This document shows positions 1-8,764 of a DNA stretch of 64,000 nt, piece after piece. The DNA comes from UBA3700 sp964478025 (lineage in GTDB: Bacteria > Bacillota > Clostridia > Christensenellales > UBA3700): positions 1 to 64,000 of the forward strand of contig CAYZGK010000005.1 in the NCBI GenBank assembly GCA_964478025.1, read 5' to 3'. The position numbers were made by a program, and so were the translations under genes. The notes under the pieces are model-generated. The model had not been told where the DNA came from, made no database searches, and worked only from the letters and a program-made list of their open reading frames with translations. Position 1 is the first letter of the stretch. Every line of letters starts with the position of its first letter.

Positions 1-1553
1 TACTTATATGTAAGTTCAATTGTATAAGTACCCTTACTTATATTACTAAATGTAATATTTTTATTATTTTCTTCATAGTATATATCATTACCATCATAAG
101 TTATAAGACATGATTTAAATGTTTCACTTGAAGATATATTAATATTCTTGCCAGACTTTTCAACAGTTGCAGTAAATTCAGGTATTGAAAAAACTTCATA
201 AGTTATTGTTGAATCAAAGCCTTGTTTAAAGTTTAGATATTCATTATGAATTTTATTACCTACTTCACTTGCGATTTTTAATCCTAATTGTTTTAAAGCT
301 CTATTATAGTACGCATCAGCTACAACATCAGTTGATGTATAACTTGTGTAATCTATATTTTCATAGTTATATTTTGTAAGGCTAATGGATATTTTTGCAT
401 CATTAGAACCATATACACCTGTAATTAGTCCATTAAACATATCATAAGTTACGGTTACGTATTTATTATTTTTACATTTAAAAGAATAAGTAGTTGTTAC
501 ATTATTATTTCTAACTGATATAGATAAACTTGTTGGATATGTTGCATTAAACTCATATAAACTTTGAAAATTAGTTGTATCTAGGCTTATATATTGTGTT
601 GTTCCATAAGATCTTAGAATATCAAAATTTGATGTTAAAGTTTTTCCATAAAGGCTTGTGTTTTCAGTTATAGGTTTTGAAAAATCAAATTTTGTTGTAT
701 AACTTTTATTTGTATACCAACCATAAAAATATTGAGCGCCTGTATAATTTAAGTTAACAGCATATTCTTCTGTTGTTATTGTTTTATATAAAGTAGCAGA
801 AGATCCTACATAATATTTAACTGTATAATATACATCTTCAAATACAGCATAATATTTCAAATCTTCATTATTTATTATACTTTCACTAAATACTTCACCG
901 TCTTCGCCTTTCCAGAATAAAAACTTTTTATTTTCTTTTGTTGGGTCCGCTGCTGGTAAAACATTTTCACCATTTAATAATTCTCTTGTTGAATACAAAG
1001 TATCATCTACATAGAATGAAACATTATTTGTTTTTTCAAATACTGCGTCAAATCTAACTATTTCAGTATCTTTAGAGAATTTAGATACAGAATATGGAAA
1101 GCTAATAATATCACCATTAAGTGACCAGCCTTTAAACTTATATCCAGTTTTACTTGGGGAATCTGGTGCTTTAATTGATTCTTTTGTAGAGTATGTATCA
1201 CTTGATGTTTTAACATTATCTACATAAAATTCAACATTAATATTTTTAGATATTGAGGCTTTTATAACTACGTCTTTATTAACTGTATAAGGGAAAAACA
1301 AATAATTATTGTTATCATACCAACCAGTTATTGTATAACCACCATATTCAGTGATTTCTGGTTTTTCTATTTGTGAATTTGCTTCTAAATTTTCTTGATA
1401 ATATAAGTAATCTCCAATGTAGATAGAAACGGAATAAGTTTGAGTAGTATTGGTGTCAACTTCAGCATCTTCCTTACAAGATACTAAAAAAAGCGACATT
1501 AAGATAATTATAAATACTATCAAACCATATGATAGTAATCTAGATCTTTTCAT
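1..1553 (-). CDS. InlB-repeat surface lipoprotein, partial (C-terminus beyond window)
   Basis: The reading frame is open from an ATG at 1553 to the left edge, about 517 codons without a stop. An AGGAG ribosome site lies 8 bases upstream. The N-terminus is a lipoprotein signal: basic start, a hydrophobic stretch, and the lipobox LVSC near residue 26. The body has repeated segments of the type YxVxxYxxG...GWYDNN or KGWSLNG that match the InlB B-repeat (Listeria-Bacteroides repeat) pattern. It is presumably anchored to the outer face of the membrane, and its ligand is unknown. It follows pyrH by 54 bases with no visible terminator, so it may be cotranscribed with the ribosomal operon. The C-terminus is not visible. 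Confidence 0.75.
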   Translation of the reverse strand, partial: MKRSRLLSYGLIVFIIILMSLFLVSCKEDAEVDTNTTQTYSVSIYIGDYLYYQENLEANSQIEKPEITEYGGYTITGWYDNNNYLFFPYTVNKDVVIKASISKNINVEFYVDNVKTSSDTYSTKESIKAPDSPSKTGYKFKGWSLNGDIISFPYSVSKFSKDTEIVRFDAVFEKTNNVSFYVDDTLYSTRELLNGENVLPAADPTKENKKFLFWKGEDGEVFSESIINNEDLKYYAVFEDVYYTVKYYVGSSATLYKTITTEEYAVNLNYTGAQYFYGWYTNKSYTTKFDFSKPITENTSLYGKTLTSNFDILRSYGTTQYISLDTTNFQSLYEFNATYPTSLSISVRNNNVTTTYSFKCKNNKYVTVTYDMFNGLITGVYGSNDAKISISLTKYNYENIDYTSYTSTDVVADAYYNRALKQLGLKIASEVGNKIHNEYLNFKQGFDSTITYEVFSIPEFTATVEKSGKNINISSSETFKSCLITYDGNDIYYEENNKNITFSNISKGTYTIELTYK

Positions 1554-1607
1554 TTCTAGACTCCTAAACGATATTTACCCTAACCTAACCCTTATCTTTT
1601 GGAAATT

Positions 1608-2309
1608 TTAGTGAATTAAAGTTCCAATCTTTTCGCCCATGGCAGCTTTAACAATACCATCTTTTTCCTTTAGACCAAAGGCTACTACTGGAATATTATT
1701 TTCCATACAAAGTGTAACTGCTGTTGTATCCATAGCTTGTAATCCTTGAGCTATAACGTCCTTAAATGAAATCTCATCATACTTTTTAGCATTAGGATTC
1801 TTCTTTGGATCTGAGTCGTATACACCATCAATATTTTTTGCTAACAATAAAGCGTCAGCATGTATTTCAGCTGCACGTAAAGAAGCGGCTGTATCTGTTG
1901 AGAAGAATGGGTTTCCTGTACCTGCGGCAAAGATTACCACTCTTCCCTTTTCTAAATGTCTAATTGCTTTACGTAAAATATATGGCTCAGCAATTCTAGT
2001 AATTGTTAATGCAGTTTGAACTCTTGTTTGAACTCCAGCTGCTTCTAATGCATCTTGCATAGCAATAGCATTCATTATAGTAGCAAGCATTCCCATATGA
2101 TCGGCTGCAGATCTATCCATATGAGAGTCATGTTGTTTACCTCTCCAGAAGTTTCCACCGCCTATAACTAAACCAACGTCAGTGCCAAGTTCAACAACTT
2201 TCTTTATTTGAGCAACAACACCTTCAATTGTTACGTTATCTAGGCCAAAACCTTTATCTCCGGCTAATGCCTCACCACTAATTTTAATAATTACTCTTTT
2301 GTAAGCCAT
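1608..2309 (-). CDS. pyrH: UMP kinase
   Basis: PyrH phosphorylates UMP to UDP in pyrimidine nucleotide synthesis and acts as a cytoplasmic hexamer. The 233 residues match the bacterial amino-acid-kinase type: KRVIIKISGEAL at the start, GGGNFWRG near 50, the FAAGTGNPFFSTDTAA segment near 127-142, and DGVYDSDPKKN near 160. Length is normal (about 235-240). It lies downstream of tsf in the classic rpsB-tsf-pyrH order and has a CGGAGA ribosome site. The usual next gene, frr, is absent from this position. Confidence 0.97.
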   Translation of the reverse strand: MAYKRVIIKISGEALAGDKGFGLDNVTIEGVVAQIKKVVELGTDVGLVIGGGNFWRGKQHDSHMDRSAADHMGMLATIMNAIAMQDALEAAGVQTRVQTALTITRIAEPYILRKAIRHLEKGRVVIFAAGTGNPFFSTDTAASLRAAEIHADALLLAKNIDGVYDSDPKKNPNAKKYDEISFKDVIAQGLQAMDTTAVTLCMENNIPVVAFGLKEKDGIVKAAMGEKIGTLIH

Positions 2310-2344
2310 AATATTCTCCGAAATTAACTTTTTTATAGTTTAAA

Positions 2345-3211
2345 TTATTTCTTTAAACCTTCAATTTGTTTAGCAACTTCATCTTGTAGATTTTCTTCTT
2401 TCTTTTCAAGACCTTCACCCATAACAAGACGAGAGAATCTAACAACTTCAGCACCCTTTAAGATATCTTTTACAGAAACTGATGGGTCTTTAACGAAAGC
2501 TTGATCTACTAAGCAAATATCCTTGTAGAATTTGTTCATCTTACCAACGATCATCTTCTCTAAGATCTCTTTTGGCTTAGAAGCATTCTTTGGATCATTT
2601 AATGCTGTAGCTAATTGAATTTCTTTTTCCTTTTCAAATACTTCAGCTGGAACTTCTGAGCTATTTACATAACTTGGAGCTGCTGCTGCGATTTGTAAAG
2701 CGATATCATGAGCAAGTTCATCTGAAGCACCTTTGGTTTCAACTAGAACACCAATTGCTCCGCCCATATGAATGTAGCTTGATACATCTGTACCATTAGC
2801 AACATACTTTGTATATCTACGAATAGAAATCTTTTCACCAATTTTACCAATTGCTTCTGTTGTTAAATCAGCAAGAGCTGTTTGAACATCTTCAACACTC
2901 TTTACATCATTTTCAGCAATATATTTAGCAACTGTTTGAACATATGTCTTATACTGTTCACCACGAGCAACGAAGTCTGATTCACAGTTAACTTCAACTA
3001 AAACACCAACACCATCTTTGATATAAGAATCAACAATACCTTGTGAAGCAATTTTAGCTGCTCTCTTTTCACTTGTAGCCTTTCCTTTTTCTCTTAAAAG
3101 TTCAACTGCTTTTTCCATATCACCGTTAGCTTCTGTTAATGCTTTTTTGCAATCCATCATGCCAACGCCTGTCTTTTCACGTAATGCCATTACATCTTTA
3201 GCTGTAAACAT
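2345..3211 (-). CDS. tsf: Elongation factor Ts
   Basis: EF-Ts is the guanine nucleotide exchange factor for EF-Tu. The N-terminal UBA-like segment VMALREKTGVGMMDCKKAL is diagnostic, as are the core signatures VEVNCESDFVAR near 72-83 and the later IALQIAAAAP. The 288 residues are a normal full length. It sits 20 bases after rpsB and 36 bases before pyrH, with an AAGGAGAA ribosome site, so it is a standard translation operon member. Confidence 0.97.
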   Translation of the reverse strand: MFTAKDVMALREKTGVGMMDCKKALTEANGDMEKAVELLREKGKATSEKRAAKIASQGIVDSYIKDGVGVLVEVNCESDFVARGEQYKTYVQTVAKYIAENDVKSVEDVQTALADLTTEAIGKIGEKISIRRYTKYVANGTDVSSYIHMGGAIGVLVETKGASDELAHDIALQIAAAAPSYVNSSEVPAEVFEKEKEIQLATALNDPKNASKPKEILEKMIVGKMNKFYKDICLVDQAFVKDPSVSVKDILKGAEVVRFSRLVMGEGLEKKEENLQDEVAKQIEGLKK

Positions 3212-3230
3212 ACTTATTCTCCTTTATGAA

Positions 3231-3965
3231 TTATTCTTGAACTGGAGCTTCTTGAGCTTCTTCTTTCTCGAATGTTTCGCCTTCGTTAGCAGCGATTACT
3301 GCATCAGCAATAATACTAGCGATTAACTTAACTGATCTGATAGCATCATCATTACCTGGGATTACATAATCTACAAGAGATGGATCACAGTTAGTATCTA
3401 CTAAACCAACTACAGGGATTCCTAACTTCTTTGCTTCTTTAACTGCATTTGCTTCTTTGTTGATATCTACAACGAACATAACACCTGGAAGAGATGTCAT
3501 AGTCTTGATACCACCTAAATTTAATTGTAATTTATCTCTTTCAGCTACAAGTAAAGCAACTTCTTTCTTTGGTAATAAACTAAAAGCACCTGTTAATTCT
3601 TGTTGATTAATATAGTTTAATCTATTAATTCTCTTCTTAACTGTCTCAAAGTTTGTTAATGTTCCACCTAACCATCTTTGGTTCATATAGAACATACCAC
3701 ATCTTTCAGCTTCTTCTTTGATAGCATCTTGAGCTTGTTTCTTTGTTCCAACAAATAAAACTGTCTTTCCAGCTTTAACTTGTTCTTTAACAAATTCATA
3801 AGCTTTTTCAATAAGCTCAACTGTGATATCTAGGTTGATAACGTGAATATCACTTCTTTCTTCCTTTTGGAAGATGTACTTCTTCATCTTTGGATTCCAA
3901 ACTTTCTTTAAGTGTCCAAAGTGTACGCCTGCCTCTAATAGGCTCTTCATTTCTACTACTGCCAT
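3231..3965 (-). CDS. rpsB: 30S ribosomal protein S2
   Basis: S2 is a small-subunit ribosomal protein. It begins AVVEMKSLLEAGVHFGH and carries RWLGGTLTNF near 98-107 and the PGVMFVVDINKE segment near 160, all typical. The 244 residues end in a short acidic tail. A strong AAGGAG site precedes the ATG. It is the first gene of rpsB-tsf-pyrH and has its own promoter and a structured leader (separate entries), where S2 autoregulation might act. Confidence 0.97.
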   Translation of the reverse strand: MAVVEMKSLLEAGVHFGHLKKVWNPKMKKYIFQKEERSDIHVINLDITVELIEKAYEFVKEQVKAGKTVLFVGTKKQAQDAIKEEAERCGMFYMNQRWLGGTLTNFETVKKRINRLNYINQQELTGAFSLLPKKEVALLVAERDKLQLNLGGIKTMTSLPGVMFVVDINKEANAVKEAKKLGIPVVGLVDTNCDPSLVDYVIPGNDDAIRSVKLIASIIADAVIAANEGETFEKEEAQEAPVQE

Positions 3966-4080
3966 TTTTCTAATCTCCTTTTTATGTTTATTTTCTTCTC
4001 CATAGTTTACATATATAACAACCCCGGCAATTTGGGCAACAGCTATATACTAGCCATGGATGCTTATTTTGGCTAATGGG
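3966..4080 (-). promoter_or_regulatory. Structured 5' leader of rpsB
   Basis: About 115 bases separate the promoter from the rpsB start. The leader RNA contains TAGCCA (4071-4076 on the complementary strand) pairing with TGGCTA (4052-4057), and then a G/C-rich stretch around 4021-4040 in an otherwise AT-rich spacer. Ribosomal protein operons often carry such a leader as an autoregulatory site. Which leader family it belongs to, if any, cannot be told by eye. Confidence 0.5.
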
Positions 4081-4110
4081 ATTATAGCAAAAGAATTTTA
4101 CTCTTCGCAA
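4081..4110 (-). promoter_or_regulatory. rpsB operon promoter
   Basis: On the minus strand a TATAAT -10 (4081-4086) lies 18 bases downstream of TTGCGA (4105-4110). It faces the rpsB-tsf-pyrH operon and sits upstream of the structured leader. Confidence 0.65.
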
Positions 4111-4161
4111 ACGATTTTATATATAAATATAATATAAAAGACAAAAATTCCTTTATAAATC

Positions 4162-4191
4162 AAAAAACCTCCAAAGAATTTTCTTTGAAGG
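4162..4191 (-). terminator. Rho-independent terminator after DUF1292 gene
   Basis: The minus-strand RNA folds CCTTCAAAGAA against TTCTTTGGAGG (one wobble pair, very short loop) and runs into TTTTTT. It lies 27 bases past the stop of the 4218-4595 gene and upstream of the rpsB promoter. Confidence 0.85.
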
Positions 4192-4217
4192 CCTTAATTT
4201 ATCTAATTAAAAGTTTA

Positions 4218-4595
4218 TTATTTATCTTCTCTATCTTCACAATTTTCTTCTGAACACATAGAACAATCGCCATCACAATATTCAGTTTCAGCTTCATATT
4301 CTTTTACATATTCTTCATAAACTTTATTTGTTAAGTCTTCATCTTCAACTGGAACAAAGAAATCTTCTCCTTCTTCATCAGTTTCAATTTTAAATAAAAT
4401 CATTTCATCATCTTCAAGATCGCCAAGTTCTGTTGGTTGTAAAAATGCATACCATTCTCCCTCGTAGTCAATAGTTGCAATTTGTACAAACTCTATTTCC
4501 TTGCCGTCTTCATCTTTAAGTACGATTAAATCTTCATCAGAAAAAATATTTTCGTTTTCATTTTCATTGTTATTTTTATTCTTTTTATCTGCCAT
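4218..4595 (-). CDS. DUF1292-family acidic protein
   Basis: A 125-residue, strongly acidic protein. The core from about 18 to 100 (SDEDLIVLKDEDGKEIEF, then YAFLQP, then a D/E-rich strand region and EEYVKEY) matches the DUF1292 (YrzB-like) family of Firmicutes, whose function is unknown. The C-terminal 20 residues are Cys-rich (CDGDCSMCSEENC) and could bind a metal; this tail is not a usual part of the family. It has a GGAGAA ribosome site and its own terminator. Confidence 0.75.
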   Translation of the reverse strand: MADKKNKNNNENENENIFSDEDLIVLKDEDGKEIEFVQIATIDYEGEWYAFLQPTELGDLEDDEMILFKIETDEEGEDFFVPVEDEDLTNKVYEEYVKEYEAETEYCDGDCSMCSEENCEDREDK

Positions 4596-4649
4596 AATGG
4601 TTCTCCTTTTTTGCTCAACTTTATATTACATTAATTAACTTAAATAGTC

Positions 4650-4685
4650 AAAAAAAATTAGGCCGCAAAATGACACGACCTAATT
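4650..4685 (-). terminator. Rho-independent terminator after small ORF
   Basis: The minus-strand RNA pairs AATTAGGTCG with CGGCCTAATT (one wobble pair) and is followed by a run of eight T. It is positioned just after the stop at 4713. Confidence 0.85.
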
Positions 4686-4712
4686 GGATACCTTTTGATT
4701 TTTTTTTAGAAA

Positions 4713-4943
4713 CTATCTACCAATAATTACGTATTTATTCTTTATTGGTGTGTTTCTTAAATGAGACTCTTCAACAGGAATAATTTTAAATCCTTCTTCA
4801 AGTAAACATTGTTTCATAACTTCAAAGTCATATTTTCCTTCACCAAACTCTGAAACATTTACTGTTGTAAAAGGAAATCCTGATGTAGCACGAGCTCTAA
4901 AAGCCTCTTCTATAAGTTGTTTTGCATATTCTTTTTCACCCAT
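4713..4943 (-). CDS. Small hypothetical protein
   Basis: A 76-residue protein I do not recognise. A frame extends upstream to a GTG at 4952, but the AGGAGG site is correctly spaced only for the ATG at 4943, so I chose that start. It has a charged N-terminal helix (GEKEYAKQLIEEAFRAR), then mixed alpha/beta sequence ending KNKYVIIGR. There are no Cys pairs, signal or membrane segment. It has its own terminator, which supports it being a real gene. Confidence 0.65.
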   Translation of the reverse strand: MGEKEYAKQLIEEAFRARATSGFPFTTVNVSEFGEGKYDFEVMKQCLLEEGFKIIPVEESHLRNTPIKNKYVIIGR

Positions 4944-5046
4944 ATGCCCCACCTCCTACCTATATTATACGATTAAATCGGACAAAAATATAGATAGTTA
5001 TGTAAAATCTATTCAAAATTTAGTGAATTTTATGGATTTTTTAAAT

Positions 5047-5084
5047 AAAAAAAATGCCTCCAATTTTTATTCAATCTTGAAGGC
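5047..5084 (-). terminator. Terminator of the vWA/kinase/phosphatase operon
   Basis: The minus-strand RNA pairs TGCCTTCAA with TTGGAGGCA and continues into eight T. It lies 29 bases after the stop of the last operon gene (5114). Confidence 0.85.
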
Positions 5085-5113
5085 AAATATTTCTATTCTT
5101 TTAAACTTTTTAA

Positions 5114-5803
5114 TTATGCTTCATCTTGGAACCATTTATCTAATGAATCATCATTAGGATTTGATGATGATGCAGAAAGCAACTTAAATAACTTTTCGAA
5201 GTTTTCAGCACTTTCAATTGTTTTTGGTTCAACAAGTGGAGAGAATTCTCTAAGAACATCTTTATTGAAATTTTTACCAATACCAACTGGGAAAACTTTA
5301 ACTTCTCTATTTTTTACCATTGTTGAAAATTCCATTGCTGCTGATTTATATTCATCAGTTGGAAGACCATCAGTCATGATAAGCATAATTGGCTTATAAT
5401 GCTCAATATCATTATTTTTGTAGTAAGTTCTTCTCTTCTTTAATAGTTCAATTGCTTTAGTTACAGCAGCTCCAATTGGAGTTCTACCATATGGTTCAAG
5501 TGGCTTATATTTTAAATCTTTTATACTTGAATAATTATTTTCAACAGTAACTTCATCAACACCACCAAAAGAAATTATGCAAATATCACAAATACGACTC
5601 GCTTTTTTATTTCCTCTAACATAATCTAAGAAAATTTTCATATTTGAATTTAATTCTTGCATTTTGCTTTTACTAGATCCATCACATTCTTGCATTGAAC
5701 CTGATCTATCAAGTACAAGACAAATAGGAACCTTTCTTGAAGAATTAATTTCAAGAGAAGACCAATCACCTAAGTTCATATCATCATCTAAAAAATCTGC
5801 CAT
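5114..5803 (-). CDS. TerY-like vWA domain protein
   Basis: A 229-residue, soluble vWA protein. The metal-ion-dependent adhesion site is intact: D32-x-S34-x-S36 in LVLDRSGSM, a Thr in the GRTPIG loop near 105, and the Asp of MTDGLPTD near 145. This arrangement matches TerY, the vWA member of the vWA/PP2C/kinase (TerY-P) triads described in tellurium- and stress-associated gene neighbourhoods. It directly abuts the kinase gene (stop and start adjacent) and ends the operon. An inferred role is a metal-dependent scaffold or phosphorylation target of the neighbouring kinase and phosphatase. Confidence 0.8.
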   Translation of the reverse strand: MADFLDDDMNLGDWSSLEINSSRKVPICLVLDRSGSMQECDGSSKSKMQELNSNMKIFLDYVRGNKKASRICDICIISFGGVDEVTVENNYSSIKDLKYKPLEPYGRTPIGAAVTKAIELLKKRRTYYKNNDIEHYKPIMLIMTDGLPTDEYKSAAMEFSTMVKNREVKVFPVGIGKNFNKDVLREFSPLVEPKTIESAENFEKLFKLLSASSSNPNDDSLDKWFQDEA

Positions 5804-7150
5804 CTACTTTTTCTCCTTTAATCTTTTTATTGTTAGTTCTAATTCACGTATTAAGTCCGCTATTTCTGTTATTTTTCCTTGTTTATAGTAATAGTAAAAA
5901 TATTCTCTCATATTTTGAGATAAACCCTTGAACCAAAAGAATTGATATGGTGGTATTCTTTCAATGTCTTTAGGTTTATTTAGAGGATATTCAAAAGTTC
6001 TATTACCCTCTTCGTTTACCTCAGTATTATCTTTACCATAGAATGGACTTTTATTTACCAATATTTCGAATATAATTCTATTTATTGGGAAATACTCGTC
6101 CTCCATTGTTCTAAGTGTAGTTTTTAATTCATCTCCTACATATGTTTTTTCTGTATAAACAGGATTACATACAGGACAACAATAATCTTCCACTTGGAAT
6201 GAGCCAGAATCAATAATGTAAACTTCATGTGGAGGTTTAACCATTATATTATCAGGCTTTAAATCACCTATTATTATACCCTTTTTATGTAGATATTCTA
6301 TCTGCTTTAATAAATTTAAAGCTACATAATATCTATCTAAAAATTTATCAAAATTAGGAACATCATAGCCAAAATCTTTTAAGTCATCTAGATTATAACA
6401 GCCTTTTAATTCCTTCATTACATAGCCTACAAAATTATTATTGTAGTATACAATATCTAGTGGCCATAGTATATATTCATTTGAAATATCTATCTGTAAC
6501 ATTTTTTGTAGTTTTTTCAAGTTTACATAAGATAAATGCTTTGAATTATACAATTTTACAAAGAAATTATTATATGTTTTATAACATCTTCCTTCGCCGC
6601 CAGCAGCTTCGGTACTTTTATCGAGTTTTAAATATCCATATTTTGGAGAGTATACATAAGACAAATTATCCGTATCAATTTTATTGATATACTTTTCTTC
6701 TTTTTGTGGATAGTAAGCTTCAAATGTTACCTTCTCCGTCTCCTTCCATTCTACTATATTTTGGTGTTTTACGCAATATAGCTTTAAATGTGGCATCTTA
6801 GATTTAAGACCTTTAAACGCCTCAAATATATTGTTTTGTTGAGTAAGTACATAAACTTCTCCATACTTTAGTGATGCCTTCATAAAGTCTTCAAAATCTA
6901 GGTAATCGCTTGTTTTTATGTACTCTAATCTTAATCTATTTTTAAAGAAATATAAGTATGTTTGGATATCATATGCTTCATCATATAATCCCATAGAAAT
7001 ATATTTGTCTATTTTTTCTTGAATACTAGAATCTACGGCAAAATAAGCCTCAGCTTGAGGATCGTTTATTAAATTCTCAAGTAATATATAGAACTTATTT
7101 GTGTTTAAAACACTCTCTTCAATAAAATAAAGTCTATTAATCTTTGGCAT
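5804..7150 (-). CDS. Ser/Thr protein kinase with zinc knuckle, TerY-P type
   Basis: 448 residues. Residues 1-160 form an N-terminal domain I do not recognise. The kinase domain follows: glycine loop GGEGRCYK at 184-191, candidate ATP-binding Lys in FVKLY at 199, catalytic loop IGDLKPDN at 294-301, and DSG at 314-316 in place of DFG. The catalytic Asp and Asn are kept, so activity is likely. A CCPVC cluster at 324-328 lies in the activation segment, a place where the TerY-linked kinases carry zinc-binding cysteines. No membrane segment is visible. It is flanked without gaps by the PP2C and vWA genes, its likely partners. Confidence 0.85.
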   Translation of the reverse strand: MPKINRLYFIEESVLNTNKFYILLENLINDPQAEAYFAVDSSIQEKIDKYISMGLYDEAYDIQTYLYFFKNRLRLEYIKTSDYLDFEDFMKASLKYGEVYVLTQQNNIFEAFKGLKSKMPHLKLYCVKHQNIVEWKETEKVTFEAYYPQKEEKYINKIDTDNLSYVYSPKYGYLKLDKSTEAAGGEGRCYKTYNNFFVKLYNSKHLSYVNLKKLQKMLQIDISNEYILWPLDIVYYNNNFVGYVMKELKGCYNLDDLKDFGYDVPNFDKFLDRYYVALNLLKQIEYLHKKGIIIGDLKPDNIMVKPPHEVYIIDSGSFQVEDYCCPVCNPVYTEKTYVGDELKTTLRTMEDEYFPINRIIFEILVNKSPFYGKDNTEVNEEGNRTFEYPLNKPKDIERIPPYQFFWFKGLSQNMREYFYYYYKQGKITEIADLIRELELTIKRLKEKK

Positions 7151-8143
7151 CTATTCCACCTTTACACCAGAAAATTCATAAGAAAAGATAGGTATCTCTT
7201 TAGCTTCACTTATTAATATTCCTGGTTTTACACTTACTTTATATTGTTTTGTATTATCTAGCATATACCCATACTTACTTTTTCTAATGATTTGGTCTTC
7301 ATCAGTTATATCACTAAACAAATCTTCAAGTACGTCTTTACTTGTTTTATATGTATCTACACAAGTTAAATATAAAATATTTAAACTTAAGTCATCATAA
7401 CTATATTGTGCAACTTGAGTAGATAAAAATTTATTTATTACCTTGTTATATTTTTCACTTGTAAAATCGTTAAAGTTATTAAATAACTTTGTAACGTTTT
7501 CATGTAATTCATGGCCTTGGAATAAAACTTCCTCTGGTCCATCTGACATTAACATAACTCCTGTTAAGTTTGTAAATCTTCCACATGTGATTCTTAAGTG
7601 ATCTATTGCATCAGGATCAGTTAAGAAGAATGTTATATTAATTTGTTCACCATTTTCAGGAGCCGATAATACTTTAACTTGTTGGTCCTTTCCAGAATTA
7701 AAGCTACCTGCAATAACTCCATCACCAATATGGCCCATTATGTATTTTTCACCTTTTCTTGCAAAGAATAACAATGTACAAGCTAAATCTTCAAACTCTA
7801 TTTCTCCCTTTACTTGAAGCAATAAATTTTTCTTAACATAATTAAATATACTTTCTTTAATGATTTTTTTCTGTTCTTCTATTTCATCTTTAGTTTTGCC
7901 ATATTTTTCACTAAATAAGTAAATGTTATCAAACTCTTCAACCATATATTCACAAATAGATTTTGTAGCAACTTCAGATCCTATTTGAGACATTGGCTTT
8001 GAACCTGCACCATCAGATAGTGCAATAACTTCAATACCATTTTGTAATTTATAGGCAACATTATCTTGGCAAGGAAGATCATTTTCAATATGATCATTTC
8101 CTCTAACAACACTACTTGCATGTCTCCATTTACTTAGTATCAT
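7151..8143 (-). CDS. PP2C-family protein phosphatase
   Basis: A metal-dependent Ser/Thr phosphatase. Metal-binding motifs are visible: ALSDGAGSK in the N-terminal third, GHIGDGVIAG in the middle, MLMSDGPEE, and a late DDLSL. I chose the ATG at 8143 because it forms an ATGA overlap with the stop of the upstream vWA gene. An earlier ATG at 8155 in the same frame has its purine-rich site too close. The product (about 330 residues) is predicted cytoplasmic and presumably reverses the neighbouring kinase's work. Confidence 0.85.
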   Translation of the reverse strand: MILSKWRHASSVVRGNDHIENDLPCQDNVAYKLQNGIEVIALSDGAGSKPMSQIGSEVATKSICEYMVEEFDNIYLFSEKYGKTKDEIEEQKKIIKESIFNYVKKNLLLQVKGEIEFEDLACTLLFFARKGEKYIMGHIGDGVIAGSFNSGKDQQVKVLSAPENGEQINITFFLTDPDAIDHLRITCGRFTNLTGVMLMSDGPEEVLFQGHELHENVTKLFNNFNDFTSEKYNKVINKFLSTQVAQYSYDDLSLNILYLTCVDTYKTSKDVLEDLFSDITDEDQIIRKSKYGYMLDNTKQYKVSVKPGILISEAKEIPIFSYEFSGVKVE

Positions 8144-8763
8144 AATATTGCCCATCCTTCGAATCCAGCTCTTTCAAATTTAACTGGAACTCCATTTGGT
8201 GTTGTAGCTCTTTTAACTGCCATGTCATAGAACCACTTAAAGAACATATCAAAAGAGTTTTCTTTTATTCTCATAAATTTCTTTGTTAAGGCTAAATCCT
8301 CAACGTTATCAGGTATTTTTCTTTGAGATAATATAAAAGGCATATAAAGAACTTTTTGTTCTGATATGGCCTGTTTTAAGTCTCTAGCAACTACATCTAC
8401 ATCATCAAACGAATAAGCATTAGTTAAAACGAACAACCATGGCTTATATACCTGAGTATCATTTAATGAAAAGAAATCAGCTCTTGCTTGAAGGCCCGTT
8501 AATGCAATATCTAAGGCTTTTCCTAAAAATGGCATTTTTATAGGTTCAAGACCATTTATATCAAATTCTTTTCTTGAAAAGTTTTTCAATACTTTTGGTT
8601 GAAACTCATCAAAACAAATAATTTCTAGTTCAATATTTTTAGCTTCAGATTCATTAAGGGCGTTGCAAAAATCATTCAATGATGATTTGATTTTTTCAAA
8701 CTTCTCACCTTGAACTGCTGCTGAATTATCTACAACTAGTGAAATTAATAATCTAGAATCCAT
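8140..8763 (-). CDS. Second vWA domain protein, altered MIDAS
   Basis: 207 residues with a vWA fold start: SLVVDNSAAVQGEKFEKIK. The motif reads D12-x-S14-x-A16, so the second Ser of DxSxS is replaced by Ala, which may weaken metal binding. Later segments (PFLGKALDIAL, PWLFVLTNAYSFDDV) keep vWA order but lack the usual Thr and TDG. It overlaps the phosphatase by the ATGA and follows the membrane-protein gene by one base. It may be a structural partner of the intact TerY-like protein. Confidence 0.7.
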   Translation of the reverse strand: MDSRLLISLVVDNSAAVQGEKFEKIKSSLNDFCNALNESEAKNIELEIICFDEFQPKVLKNFSRKEFDINGLEPIKMPFLGKALDIALTGLQARADFFSLNDTQVYKPWLFVLTNAYSFDDVDVVARDLKQAISEQKVLYMPFILSQRKIPDNVEDLALTKKFMRIKENSFDMFFKWFYDMAVKRATTPNGVPVKFERAGFEGWAIL

Positions 8764-8764
8764 C

